Below, piece by piece: positions 24,155-33,327 of a stretch of DNA of 64,000 nt (positions are counted from its first letter, which is position 1; each line of letters opens with the position of its first letter). The notes below the pieces were generated by a model. It did not search any database, was not told the DNA's origin, and saw only the letters and a list, made by a program, of their open reading frames with translations. Source of the stretch: Halorubrum sp. CBA1229. GTDB lineage: Archaea > Halobacteriota > Halobacteria > Halobacteriales > Haloferacaceae. The translations under genes and the position numbers were made by a program. Location of the stretch: the NCBI RefSeq assembly GCF_003721435.2, contig NZ_CP054586.1, positions 1 to 64,000 on the forward strand, in the 5' to 3' direction.

Positions 24155-26191
24155 TCAGAAATCCTCAATCTGATATTTCTCATTCAGCGCTGAACGATCC
24201 GATAACGCTGAATCTGTCACCGTCACAATCACCTGATACTCCGGCAATTCTTCTGGCAACGCCAATACAAAGTTTGTAATATCGGGTGCATTTCCTGTGT
24301 CCGGGATATCGAAATATGGAGAGTCAAATATGAACATCCGGATTGGCAGCGTGTTCGACTGCTCTGCCAGCTGCTTCAAGACGGCCGTATGGAACAGTAA
24401 GGCCAGAATCTTCCCCTCGTTCGAGTACTCGTTATGCCGATCGGACGGGACATCATTCCCGTCCTCGATCACGACGGTGAAATCGTAGCCCCCCTGTGGA
24501 TTGAACACAACATTCTGGGCATCGGCAAACCGACCGTGTTCGAAGTAGGAGAGAAGGTCATTCATTTCCTCCCGTAAGTTGTTCTTGAGATCAGTTCGCT
24601 CTTCCTCAATATGCCGACGAACGATCCGCTCGAAAGTTTGCAACGCTTGTCGTTTCTCCACCTTCTCACGGCGGCGTTCGTACGCCCCTTCTAAATCTTC
24701 AATACGTTCAGTAGTGTCGTCAAGTTCGTCCTCCTTGGCATTGATCTCCACTTGGACCGATGTCGCATCCCGCTCCAGCGAAGATATTTGTGTTTCCAAT
24801 TCATCCCGTCGGTCGATTAACTGGGTGACATCGCTCTCCGCGATCTGTGATTCTATCGTTTCCAGCTGTTCCTGATGATCTTGGATCCGTGACTCAAGAA
24901 GATCTAGTTCCCCCTCGAGTTTTCGTTCCCGGGATCGCAGCTCGGTCAGTTGCTCTTCCACCTCTTCGCGTTCCATGGCCGATTCACGTACGTCCCGCTC
25001 GGTGGCCGTTTCAATCCTCTTGTCTGGGACCTCCTTACGACACAGCGGACAATCTCCATCATTCAACAGCCGGCGGCGTTGCGAATCATCGACATCGTTT
25101 GTACAGATTGGGCACCGTTCCGGGATGCTCATCATCTCCTGCAGGTCCTGAGCTGTTGAATGAACCTCTTCCCCCATCTCCATCTCCTCATATCGCTCGA
25201 TACTCAGCCGGGTTTCCCGCAAATCACCGCGTGTCTCCCGTTTTTCGGACTCCAAGTTGTTTATTTGCCGTTGCAGCCGCAGCTTCTCTGACTCCAGCTG
25301 TTCCAGCTCATTATCCTGTTCTAGCGTTTCATTGATAGAGCGAAGTTCCGCTCGACGATCCGCTAATTTTGTTTCAATCTCCTTCTTGTTCTCCTGCAAT
25401 TCGGCCAGCCGTTCCGCCAATTTCTTCTCTCGGCTCTGGGCGATTTTAAGCTCTTCTGCGGCTGTTTCTTCTTCTTCGGTCAGCTCATACTTCTCAGATC
25501 GCCGTTTCTTGCTCTGGTTGATCGCAGCGGCTAGGTTAATGCCGAACAGAAGGTCAATGAAATCCTCTTTGTCCTGCCAGCGGAGGAACTTCTTGTACTC
25601 TGGCGCCATCAAGCAGAACAATGAGAAAATGTTGTACCGACCAAACTCCCGGGATTCAACCGGCCAGATACCGAACGCCTCGGAAACATCCTGCTGTGTG
25701 TTCCGGGCTTGGAAGGGGATGTCATCCTCCGACGATGGATCTGTATTCAGCTTTGGCCGATCGTCACCTGAATACCCGCGGCCGTCCCGGTTTAAAAGCC
25801 GTTGAACCAAATAGTGGTTCGTATCGACCGACCAATTCCCGGTTGTTTCTAGCGAATCCTGCTCGGACTGGATCGGATCGGTCAGTGTAATTCGTTGTTT
25901 TTCCTGACGGCCGAACAGGTTAAACCGAATTGCCTCAAGGATCGCAGTCTTTCCCTGATCATTTGGGCCGTAGAGAGCTGTATCAGTGTCATCTAGCCGG
26001 ACCACCCGGTCATCCAGATTTCGGAACTGTTGCGCTCGAATCCGCCGTATCGTTACCCTATCAACGGGAAACTCCGGTTCGTGGTAGTTCGCTTCGAGCA
26101 GCTGGCGGCACTCGTCAATCTGATCCGGCTCCATGTCCTCTGCCTCCAACGCCTCAATGATACTCACAATGATCTCCTCACGCTCAGGCAT
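24155..26191 (-). CDS. Rad50/SMC-like ATPase with zinc-hook (four-gene system, ATPase component)
   Basis: Protein of 678 aa. N-terminal half-ATPase: IRRIRAQQFRNLDDRVVRLD then ALYGPNDQGKTAILEAIRF (Walker A). Two long coiled coils flank a hinge with CPIC near residue 362 and CPLC near 384, a Rad50-like zinc hook with two CxxC pairs. The C-terminal half has MFIFDSPYFDI (Walker B, with S instead of E after D) and a VIVTVTDSAL H-loop-like end. ABC/SMC ATPases of this type serve as sensors in ABC-3C-like, Gabija/OLD-like or Wadjet-like defence. Overlaps the upstream gene by 8 bp. Base composition looks lower in GC than the neighbours, suggesting transfer. Confidence 0.82.
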   Translation of the reverse strand: MPEREEIIVSIIEALEAEDMEPDQIDECRQLLEANYHEPEFPVDRVTIRRIRAQQFRNLDDRVVRLDDTDTALYGPNDQGKTAILEAIRFNLFGRQEKQRITLTDPIQSEQDSLETTGNWSVDTNHYLVQRLLNRDGRGYSGDDRPKLNTDPSSEDDIPFQARNTQQDVSEAFGIWPVESREFGRYNIFSLFCLMAPEYKKFLRWQDKEDFIDLLFGINLAAAINQSKKRRSEKYELTEEEETAAEELKIAQSREKKLAERLAELQENKKEIETKLADRRAELRSINETLEQDNELEQLESEKLRLQRQINNLESEKRETRGDLRETRLSIERYEEMEMGEEVHSTAQDLQEMMSIPERCPICTNDVDDSQRRRLLNDGDCPLCRKEVPDKRIETATERDVRESAMEREEVEEQLTELRSRERKLEGELDLLESRIQDHQEQLETIESQIAESDVTQLIDRRDELETQISSLERDATSVQVEINAKEDELDDTTERIEDLEGAYERRREKVEKRQALQTFERIVRRHIEEERTDLKNNLREEMNDLLSYFEHGRFADAQNVVFNPQGGYDFTVVIEDGNDVPSDRHNEYSNEGKILALLFHTAVLKQLAEQSNTLPIRMFIFDSPYFDIPDTGNAPDITNFVLALPEELPEYQVIVTVTDSALSDRSALNEKYQIEDF

Positions 26192-27119
26192 GTGCGAACT
26201 CCCCCGTTAACTCGTCTAAGAACTCGATTTCGTTCGCTTTGAATTTTCTCCGCGGGCCGACGAGGAGTTCTGCTCCAGTGGAGGCCTTCTGGAGACGGTC
26301 CCCCTCACTAATATATTGAACAAAGTCATCATGCGTCATGTGGGCGATTTCGTCGATTACCGTTTGCTGGGCATAGTTCCAAGATGAGAGCATCATACTA
26401 TCGGCGTGTTCGATCCGGTCGTAGAACTCGTTCACCATGATTTCGCCCGCAGGCGCTAATTCGACACCATAGCGGCGTTCGTGTTCTCCGACCTCCCCCG
26501 TCCCCTTCTGACCGATAACAGGTTCCTCAATTAGTTGCCAGGCGAACAAGCGGTTCTTATCTTCGTAGACGTCGGACGAGAAGGGGCCGGAGCTACGTTT
26601 CGTGAAGCGGTAACGGTATCCAGTACGGTCAAGCATTCCGAGATCGCCTTCTAATTCTCCGATGGCAGCGTAGTCATCTTGTTGCGCGATCCTACGGTTC
26701 ACGAGGTAGACCAGCTTCTGTAGGCGGTACCGCGATTCAATCATTCCAGTGTCGGACCGGTCGCCGTAATCCTTCACCAGCTTCAGTAGCATTGCGAAGT
26801 CAATGAGCTCGTCAATCCGGAACCGGAGCTCGTTCCACGTTTTCACCAATTCGTCGCTGGCGACCGTCCCGTCGTGGAATGCAGCCAGTTGCTCCTCCGA
26901 GAGCCCGAAACTGCTGAGGGTTGAGATGACGCGGTCGTCCGAGAACACCTCTCGATTCAGGAACGAGTAGTACTCCTCTCCGAATTCCTCAAACTCGCTC
27001 CTAGTCGCCATGGCCTCGCCGTAGACTTCGGTGATGGTCCGGACGTATTCCTGCCGTTGCTCGGGATCCAATTCGAACCGGTCAACTGCGCGTTCGAGGA
27101 CTTTCCATTCGTTCGGCAT
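26184..27119 (-). CDS. Panacea-like domain protein (four-gene system)
   Basis: Protein of 311 aa. The central part has RYRLQKLVYLVNRRI and YRYRFTKRSSGPFSSDVYED, the pattern (K-L-Y-L ... Y-x-F ... GPFS) of Panacea/DUF4065 proteins, which act as antitoxins or chaperone-like inhibitors in toxin-antitoxin and defence systems. The N-terminus is helical and acidic; the C-terminus returns to helices. Overlaps both neighbours, consistent with fixed stoichiometry. Likely the regulator or middle component; inferred. Confidence 0.7.
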   Translation of the reverse strand: MPNEWKVLERAVDRFELDPEQRQEYVRTITEVYGEAMATRSEFEEFGEEYYSFLNREVFSDDRVISTLSSFGLSEEQLAAFHDGTVASDELVKTWNELRFRIDELIDFAMLLKLVKDYGDRSDTGMIESRYRLQKLVYLVNRRIAQQDDYAAIGELEGDLGMLDRTGYRYRFTKRSSGPFSSDVYEDKNRLFAWQLIEEPVIGQKGTGEVGEHERRYGVELAPAGEIMVNEFYDRIEHADSMMLSSWNYAQQTVIDEIAHMTHDDFVQYISEGDRLQKASTGAELLVGPRRKFKANEIEFLDELTGEFAHA

Positions 27120-27625
27120 CAGGGCACCCCCAATTCATCACAAACCTCGTTGTTCCACTCGATCACCTTTTTCGTCCCACCTGAACAGGCCGGATTCGCC
27201 GTGTTCAGGTGGCCCAGCGCGTACGCCACGAGGTATTCCTTTGATGGAGCGACGGAAACTCGCGGATAGCGAGATCCAACCGTTTCCGCCTTGTCAGATC
27301 CGTTGACGCAGAGAATAATCTCGCCTTCATTTGGGTAACTCCGCGTCTCAAGATAGTGCTTGAGATGAGGATACGGTTCGTTTTCAAGGCATTCCTGCCA
27401 ATGGATGATCCAGACGCTGTTCTGAATCAATTTGTCTCGGTCTACAAGGTTGTCTAGTGAGTGGAAGTATTCCTGGATCAGGAGCTTGTCGCCGTGGATT
27501 CCGTCCCGGATCTCCTGCACGATGTCGGTGAAGTCTTGGCCGTAGCAGCCGCCGCTCTTGGTGAGAATCAGTAGATTTTCTTCGTGCGGGACGGCATCTT
27601 GTGGCGAGTTATACCGGGTAATCAT
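27119..27625 (-). CDS. Unknown protein of four-gene system
   Basis: Protein of 168 aa that I do not recognise. Visible elements: a beta strand NLLILTKSGGCYGQ, an acidic helix FTDIVQEIRDGIHGD, WIIHWQECLEN, EIILCVNGSDKAE, and a C-terminal helix. Alternating strands and helices suggest an alpha/beta fold; a degenerate nuclease or nucleotide-binding domain is possible but no catalytic triad is obvious. Overlaps the Panacea-like gene by 1 base (TGATG) and the membrane gene by 4 (ATGA). Confidence 0.7.
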   Translation of the reverse strand: MITRYNSPQDAVPHEENLLILTKSGGCYGQDFTDIVQEIRDGIHGDKLLIQEYFHSLDNLVDRDKLIQNSVWIIHWQECLENEPYPHLKHYLETRSYPNEGEIILCVNGSDKAETVGSRYPRVSVAPSKEYLVAYALGHLNTANPACSGGTKKVIEWNNEVCDELGVP

Positions 27626-28428
27626 TTCTGTTCTCCAGCGATAATCCGGAGCCTTCGTTGGATCGATTCCAGTTTTTGATGCTCCTGCTCCAAACGTTCA
27701 TTCTTGTTCTCTCCTTGTCCTTTGATAATGGTTTCCTTCGACAGTTCACTGTGCGTCTCAAAATCGTCTCTCCATGCCTCGAAATCACGTCGTAGCTGTC
27801 TCCCGTGAACCGTCTTTGCGTTCGATAACAGTTCTGATAAATCGTTCATCCGATCAGTGAATTCATCATATGCGTCTTGCTTGGCGTGGCTACGATCGTC
27901 CTCGTTGACCCATGCGAGGGAGTCTTGCCACGCTGTGACTGTCCCAGTGATAGTCTCGCGGTCGGGTTGTTTGTCAACGACCCGTGCGTGGTACCCGACG
28001 GCGAGTAAGGCGGCGAATAGGGTAGTGAGCATTACGGAGAAGACGTAATCCAGACGGTCGATACCAGTTCTACCGGTTGTGGCGAGAATGAGGAGGAGGT
28101 AGCCAAATGTGATGACAACGCCTGATGCGGCGATGTAGCCAAGGATGGAAATGGTGAGGCGACGTACTTGTTGGAGTGGTGGGGAAAAGGTGCGTTTCCT
28201 CATTTTGGCTGTGAACATGATGAGGATGCCAAGGAAGATGACAGAAGTAGCGGCGTAGACGCCAATGAAGAAATTGGGGTTTGATATTTGGAGGAGGAGG
28301 GAGCTGGAGAACTGGAAGGTAAGAAAGACGGAGGCGAATTCAAGGAGAAGAACTTGAAGGAACAGATGGATCCCGTGACCGAATGTTATGTGATCGATGA
28401 GGCGTTGGATTGTCCGCTGAGCCTCCAT
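27622..28428 (-). CDS. Four-helix membrane protein (candidate effector of four-gene system)
   Basis: Protein of 268 aa, first gene of the operon. Four predicted membrane segments: residues ~20-42, 52-74, 91-117 and 127-147. A cytosolic C-terminal half (~150-268) is charged and probably coiled coil (DEFTDRMNDLSELLSNAK; ENKNERLEQEHQKLESIQRR). Membrane-spanning subunits with a soluble arm are typical effectors in abortive-infection systems that permeabilise the membrane; this role is inference from context. Confidence 0.72.
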   Translation of the reverse strand: MEAQRTIQRLIDHITFGHGIHLFLQVLLLEFASVFLTFQFSSSLLLQISNPNFFIGVYAATSVIFLGILIMFTAKMRKRTFSPPLQQVRRLTISILGYIAASGVVITFGYLLLILATTGRTGIDRLDYVFSVMLTTLFAALLAVGYHARVVDKQPDRETITGTVTAWQDSLAWVNEDDRSHAKQDAYDEFTDRMNDLSELLSNAKTVHGRQLRRDFEAWRDDFETHSELSKETIIKGQGENKNERLEQEHQKLESIQRRLRIIAGEQK

Positions 28429-28488
28429 ATGGATTCCATGGATGCACCTGGCATATAAAAAAGTGGACCTGCCCCAGAGTTTCCTTTC

Positions 28489-28911
28489 TCAGGCCTCCTC
28501 CACTCGTTCGACTGTGATGGTTAGATCGCCCGACGCGTAGTCGGCCTCGAAGTCGACGGTGAACGCATCCGAGTCGTACGCGGCGTGGTAGGCACGGTGC
28601 CGTTCGAGTGACTCCGTCGCCTTGAAGTGGAAGAACGCAGCTGAGGTGTAGGGCTTGCTCTGGGTCTCGACCTGCGTCTCGACAGAGGCCGGGAGCGCGA
28701 TTTGTGGTGTGTCCGTGTCGATACTCGCAGCGAACGCCTTCGCTTCCTCGACGGTCGCCTGCGAATGTGCGGGCGTCTCGCCGGTTAGCACGTTTACCGG
28801 CGTCTCGGTATCGTTGGTGAACAGGACATCGTGGAAGGTGCGTGTCCCGAGGACTGCGTCGGGGCCTAACTCGCAATCGTGGAATGGATCGTCGTCTGGA
28901 TTCTCGGGCAT
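28489..28911 (-). CDS. Hypothetical haloarchaeal protein
   Basis: Protein of 140 aa starting MPENPDDDPFHDCELGPDAV. Contains FHDVLFTNDTETPVNVLTGE and YTSAAFFHFKATESLERHRA, and a beta-rich C-terminus ending TITVERVEEA. No family recognised. A stem GAGCCC-ACAGTG-GGGCTC occurs just upstream (about 28920-28936) but without the GTTTGT box typical of the leader family. Confidence 0.65.
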   Translation of the reverse strand: MPENPDDDPFHDCELGPDAVLGTRTFHDVLFTNDTETPVNVLTGETPAHSQATVEEAKAFAASIDTDTPQIALPASVETQVETQSKPYTSAAFFHFKATESLERHRAYHAAYDSDAFTVDFEADYASGDLTITVERVEEA

Positions 28912-29033
28912 CAAATCACGAGCCCACAGTGGGGGCTCAGTCCTTTCTGCCCCAGACAAACCACAACTTGTCTCGATGTAGCGGAGGTAAGTCCCGAAAG
29001 AAGAGCGTCCTGCCCGCACTTCCCGCCGCAGAA

Positions 29034-31406
29034 TCAGGCGTCGATGATTCGATCGGGCTCGATTCGTGACAACCGCATCGCGTTCCCGGTGACGCCGAGG
29101 CTCATCCCCATATCACCGACAACGACTGCCAGCGCAACGCTGACCAGGCCCAGCGGCACGCCCAGCGCGAGCAGGAGCTTCACGCCGAGGCTCGCCCAGA
29201 TGTTCTGCCGGATCACGCCGTTGGCCGTATGCGACAGGTCGTACAAGTACGGGAGCTTCTCGATGTCGTCGCCCATCAACGCAATATCGGCCGTCTCGAG
29301 GGCGGTGTCGGTGCCCGCCGCGCCCATCGCGATGCCGACCTCCGCAGTGGCGAGCGCGGGCGCGTCATTGATGCCGTCGCCGACCATCGCGACCTCCCCG
29401 TACTCCGCCTGTAACTCCTCGACAGCGTCGACCTTCTCGTCGGGCAGGAGTTCGGCGCGATACTCATCGACACCGACCTGCTCGGCGATGGCGCGGGCGG
29501 TGCCCTCGTTGTCACCGGTCAGCATCACTACGCGCTCGACGCCCAGCTCGTGCAGGCGTTCGACGGCACGCTTCGAGGCCGGGCGTACCTCGTCGGCGAT
29601 GGCGATCGCACCCAGCAGTTCCGACTCCGTCCCGACGATAACGACCGTCTTGCCCTCCCGCTCCAGTGCGGCGAGCGCGTCCTCGGCGAACGCTCCGTTG
29701 TCGGCCTCGGCCGCCTCTTCCGCCACGACGCCGCCGTCCGTCTCGCGGCGTGCTCGAGCGAGGTCGAAGCCCAGCTCCTCGAAGAGCGCGGGCTTGCCCG
29801 CATAGTACGTCTCGCCGTCGATTTCGCCCCGGATGCCCTTCCCCGTGAGGCTCTCGAAGCCAGTCGAGTCGGGCAGGTCGCCCACGCCCGCCTCCTCAGC
29901 GCGGGCGAGAATCGCCGTAGCGATGGGATGCTCACTGCGCCGCTCCAGCCCGGCGGCGCGACGGAGCAGATCGGCCTCCGTGGTGTCGCCGACCGGGACG
30001 ACATCGGTGACGGCGAGTTCGCCCTTCGTGAGCGTCCCCGTCTTGTCGAGCGCGACGGCATCGACTTCGCCCATCGCTTCGAGGTAGTTGCCGCCCTTGA
30101 TCAGGACGCCGTTCTTCGCGGCGCTGGTGATGCCCGACACCACCGAGACGGGTGTGGAGATGACGAACGCACAGGGGCAGGCGATTACCAGCAGGGTGAG
30201 CCCGCGGATGAACCAGGTCTGCCAGTCGCCGGCGAAAGTGAACCCGTACCCGGCCACGTCCACCGAGATGGGGTCGGCGATAACCAGCGGCGGGATAGCG
30301 GCGGTCAGGATTGCCAGCACGACGACGAGGGGTGTGTAGTAGCCGGAGAAGCGGTCGACGAACTGCTCAGACTCGGTCTTCTTCGCCTGTGCGCCCTGTA
30401 CCATCTCGATGATGCGCGAGAGCGTCGAATCGCCAGCGGTCGAGGTGACCTCTACCTCGAGGTACCCCTCTTCGCTGATCGCGCCGGCGTAGACCTCGTC
30501 GCCGGCAGTCTTGTCGACGGGGACGCTCTCGCCCGTGATCGGCGACTGGTCGACTGCACTCTCGCCGTCGATGACCGTTCCGTCGAGCGGAATCTTGTCG
30601 CCGGGGCGGACGACGACGGTCTCGCCAACGTCGACCTCCTCGGCGGGAACGGTCACTTCCTCACCATCGCGAAGGACGGTCGCCTCGTCGGGCGAGAGTT
30701 CCATCAGCTCGCGCAGGGAGTCCCGTGCCCTGTCCATCGCGTAGTCCTCGAGCAGCTCGGCGATGCTGAATAGGACGGCCAGCGTGGCGGCCTCGACGAA
30801 GTAGCCGATACCGGTCGCCGCGATGATCGCCGTCCCCATCAGCAGGTCGATGTCGAGGCTTCGGTTCTTCGCGGAGTAGTACCCGCTACGGACGACGGGG
30901 ATGCCGCTGGCGGCGACGGCGCCGAGGAACAGGACATCTGCGATGTGGAGCGGGTACTCGAGGACGCTCGCCACCGTGACGTTCTGTCCGGTGAGGAGGA
31001 ACTCGAAGAGGAGGCCGAGCGTGACGAACGCCGCGCCGAGCCACGTCTTCTTCGCGCGAGGACTCGTCCAGACCTCCGATGGTGGCGCGATGTCGACGCC
31101 ATCGGTCGCCTGGTTGTCCTCATCATCGCCCTCGGCGTCCGAGCCTCCGACGACCTCGTAGCCGGCGCCTTCAATCGCCTTGATTACGTCGGCTTCGCTA
31201 GTCCGATCAGGGTCGTACGTGACGTTGGCCGTGCCGGTGGTCGGCTGGAGCGTGGCGTCAGTAATGCCGTCGACACGCTGGAGGCTCTTGTCCACCTTTT
31301 GGGCGCAAGAGGGACAGTCCATCTCGGGAACGGCGAGGCGGGCGGTCAGCTCACGTCGCTGTCCGCCGCCGCTCGTTCCTCCTGCTGCGTCCGGATTCTC
31401 TGTCAT
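29034..31406 (-). CDS. P1B-type Zn/Cd/Pb/Co-exporting ATPase (ZntA/CadA-like)
   Basis: Protein of 790 aa starting MTENPDAAGG. N-terminal HMA domain with VPEMDCPSCAQKV; TGES motif in SPITGESVPVDK; membrane metal site VIACPCAFVISTPVSVV with CPC followed by S-T-P as in zinc/cadmium pumps; phosphorylation site DKTGTLTKGE; SEHPIATAIL; hinge GDGINDAPALATAEVG. Exports divalent soft metals. The regulator gene lies immediately upstream in the same direction and a perfect 16 bp palindrome sits in the 60 bp gap between them. Confidence 0.93.
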   Translation of the reverse strand: MTENPDAAGGTSGGGQRRELTARLAVPEMDCPSCAQKVDKSLQRVDGITDATLQPTTGTANVTYDPDRTSEADVIKAIEGAGYEVVGGSDAEGDDEDNQATDGVDIAPPSEVWTSPRAKKTWLGAAFVTLGLLFEFLLTGQNVTVASVLEYPLHIADVLFLGAVAASGIPVVRSGYYSAKNRSLDIDLLMGTAIIAATGIGYFVEAATLAVLFSIAELLEDYAMDRARDSLRELMELSPDEATVLRDGEEVTVPAEEVDVGETVVVRPGDKIPLDGTVIDGESAVDQSPITGESVPVDKTAGDEVYAGAISEEGYLEVEVTSTAGDSTLSRIIEMVQGAQAKKTESEQFVDRFSGYYTPLVVVLAILTAAIPPLVIADPISVDVAGYGFTFAGDWQTWFIRGLTLLVIACPCAFVISTPVSVVSGITSAAKNGVLIKGGNYLEAMGEVDAVALDKTGTLTKGELAVTDVVPVGDTTEADLLRRAAGLERRSEHPIATAILARAEEAGVGDLPDSTGFESLTGKGIRGEIDGETYYAGKPALFEELGFDLARARRETDGGVVAEEAAEADNGAFAEDALAALEREGKTVVIVGTESELLGAIAIADEVRPASKRAVERLHELGVERVVMLTGDNEGTARAIAEQVGVDEYRAELLPDEKVDAVEELQAEYGEVAMVGDGINDAPALATAEVGIAMGAAGTDTALETADIALMGDDIEKLPYLYDLSHTANGVIRQNIWASLGVKLLLALGVPLGLVSVALAVVVGDMGMSLGVTGNAMRLSRIEPDRIIDA

Positions 31407-31442
31407 CACGTCACGGTAGGAGCGGGAGTTCGATATGTCTTT

Positions 31443-31458
31443 GTTGGAATATTCCAAC
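31443..31458. promoter_or_regulatory. Perfect palindrome upstream of Zn/Cd ATPase gene
   Basis: GTTGGAATATTCCAAC, 16 bp, perfectly symmetric, 37 bp before ATG 31406. Likely operator for a regulator of the pump; the adjacent HTH protein is the obvious candidate. Confidence 0.65.
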
Positions 31459-31466
31459 TGCGGCCC

Positions 31467-32213
31467 TCAGTACGATGCCAGCTGTTCTTCCGTGACCCGC
31501 TCCCCGGCGACATGTTGCTTCGCCAAATGTTCTTCCGCCCGACGGAGTCGGTAGGTGAGTGTTGACCGCGGCACGTCGAGATGCTCGGCGAGCTTGCCGA
31601 CGTCAACCTCGCGGGGCGACTCGTAATAGCCGTGTTCGACGGCGGCCTGGAGAGCAGCCTCTTGGGCTGGAGGCAATCCACTCGGTGTTCCGTCGCTTCC
31701 CCTAGCTGATGTTGTGTCCGCTGTGCGGAGCATCTCCATCTGGGCGCACTCCCCGACGGCGACTTTGAGAGCGTCGAAGAACGCCGCCACGTCGCCATCG
31801 CCGGAGTGGATGAGTCGCCACGTGTAGTGGCGGCCCTCGTGACGAGTCTCGAACAGCACGCCGTCGCCGAGGTGGTCGCGAGCGATGTGGGGGACTGAGG
31901 CGCAGGTCGGAGTGCGCTCCCAATCTGAGTAGAGGATGAGCGCGTCGTCCGTGCGGTCGAGGACGCGGGTGGTCTGTGTGGCGCCGCAATCCTCAGTCGC
32001 CAGACAGTCGGCGTAGTAGTCGCCGGTGAGAAAGGCGTCCTCGATAGCGTCGAGCGCCTCAGGAGTTCCGGTAGCATGGTCGACCCGCCAGAGACGTTCG
32101 GCAGTGGCGTGCAGCGAGAGCGAGCGGACGCGGGCGTCGGAGTGGTCGGCGAGAGCGTCAGCCACCCGGTTACAGCCCGGCTCGTATTCGAGTGCGAAGA
32201 TGAGTTCGCGCAT
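31467..32213 (-). CDS. Bat-type HTH-10 transcriptional regulator
   Basis: Protein of 248 aa starting MRELIFALEYEPGCNRVADAL. The C-terminus carries the HTH-10 (bacterioopsin activator) domain: LPPAQEAALQAAVEHGYYES, PREVDVGKLAEHLDVPRSTL, TYRLRRAEEHL. The N-terminal sensor region includes Cys residues (YADCLATEDCG) that could bind metal. Just upstream of the Zn/Cd ATPase gene; probable metal-dependent activator. ATG 32213 gives the usual N-terminal strand of this family. Confidence 0.88.
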   Translation of the reverse strand: MRELIFALEYEPGCNRVADALADHSDARVRSLSLHATAERLWRVDHATGTPEALDAIEDAFLTGDYYADCLATEDCGATQTTRVLDRTDDALILYSDWERTPTCASVPHIARDHLGDGVLFETRHEGRHYTWRLIHSGDGDVAAFFDALKVAVGECAQMEMLRTADTTSARGSDGTPSGLPPAQEAALQAAVEHGYYESPREVDVGKLAEHLDVPRSTLTYRLRRAEEHLAKQHVAGERVTEEQLASY

Positions 32214-32274
32214 ATCCTGTGTACGGCCTCCTACGACATAACCCATGGTCCGGGGTGATGTCTACTGGCGGGTA

Positions 32275-32559
32275 TCAGATCACGTCGTCCGGGTCGTGGA
32301 CCTCCTGCATTCGCTGCGCTTCGGCCGCGTATTGTTCCTGGAGGTCTGGGTCATCGACCATGCCAAGATTGTCGAGTTCAGCATCGACTGCTGCCGTCGT
32401 ATCTCGGACATCGGTAAATGAGGTTAGCGCCCGCTCCTTCCGATAGTACTGTTCGCCATCGGGCGTTGCGTAGGTGAGGATGATCAGGTTCTGTTCGTCA
32501 TCGGAGTACGTCCGTTCGACAAGCCAAACACGAACGTCATCTTCAGACTGATTTGACAT
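32275..32559 (-). CDS. Small haloarchaeal protein of unknown function
   Basis: Protein of 94 aa starting MSNQSEDDVRVWLVERTYSD. A beta hairpin region (NLIILTYATPDGEQYYRKER) is followed by an acidic helix with DLQEQYAAEAQRMQEVHDP. I do not recognise the family. ATG 32559 favoured over one eight codons upstream. Confidence 0.65.
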   Translation of the reverse strand: MSNQSEDDVRVWLVERTYSDDEQNLIILTYATPDGEQYYRKERALTSFTDVRDTTAAVDAELDNLGMVDDPDLQEQYAAEAQRMQEVHDPDDVI

Positions 32560-32596
32560 ACTTGGACGTCCCCCGATATCCACTAAGGGATTGGTG

Positions 32597-33259
32597 TTAC
32601 GACTTGCCGAGACTCGCTGTCTCGAAGGGTGATTCTCCGGTCGGAATGAGCAGCTCCTGTCGGTCTCCGACCCGCTCAGCGAGCTTCCGTTTCAGATACT
32701 GTCTCGCCGTTGACGGCGTGAAGACGCCCTTGTCGAGCATGTCGCCAACGACGTCTTTCAGTGCCCGGAACTGTCCCTTCAGATGGCCGTCGCCGACCGG
32801 CTTGCCGTCGTACCAACGCACCGTCGCGAGCGCGCCGTTCCCGACGGTCTCTCCCTGTTCGACCGTCTCCGAGTCGTACTGGAGCCCGAACCACAGCGTC
32901 CGATAGGCGGTCACCTCGAACGTCGTCGACACCACGTAAAACGCCTCATGGTGGAGGTAGTCGAGATGGTCAGCGATAATCTCCTCGAGCGTGAGCCCGG
33001 TGGCGCGAGGCTTCGGCTCGACGACCGTCGACGGTCGGTCTTCGCCGGCGAGGTAGCCGTCGACGGCATCTGCCTCGAGGCCATCGGCTAACTCCGCCAG
33101 CAGCTGTTTCGCCCACTTGGAGTCGGTGTCTTCGCCACCGAACGGCGACTCAGCCGAGATTCGGTGCTTGAGCTTCAGATTTGATGCACCCCAATGAGAG
33201 TAATGGAGCGTGTACTGTCCGTCGGTTCGTTCGTACGCAACAAGTGCGCGGTGGCCCAT
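32597..33259 (-). CDS. DUF6735-like haloarchaeal protein
   Basis: Protein of 220 aa starting MGHRALVAYERTDGQYTLHY and continuing SHWGASNLKLKHRISAESPF, the signature I associate with DUF6735, common on haloarchaeal plasmids and chromosomes. The central part EEIIADHLDYLHHEAFYVVS and the RTLWFGLQYDSETVEQGE segment follow. Function unknown. Preceded by a hairpin leader 38 bp upstream. Confidence 0.8.
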   Translation of the reverse strand: MGHRALVAYERTDGQYTLHYSHWGASNLKLKHRISAESPFGGEDTDSKWAKQLLAELADGLEADAVDGYLAGEDRPSTVVEPKPRATGLTLEEIIADHLDYLHHEAFYVVSTTFEVTAYRTLWFGLQYDSETVEQGETVGNGALATVRWYDGKPVGDGHLKGQFRALKDVVGDMLDKGVFTPSTARQYLKRKLAERVGDRQELLIPTGESPFETASLGKS

Positions 33260-33296
33260 TGAACAATCACCTCGCAGAACGATCCACGACTGGATC

Positions 33297-33327
33297 GCCC
33301 CGCACCCCTCCCGGGGGACGAACAACG
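33297..33327 (-). promoter_or_regulatory. GC hairpin leader element (DUF6735-like gene)
   Basis: Toward the gene: GTTGTTCGTCCCCC-GGGA-GGGGTGCGGGGC. 38 bp upstream of ATG 33259. Confidence 0.75.
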
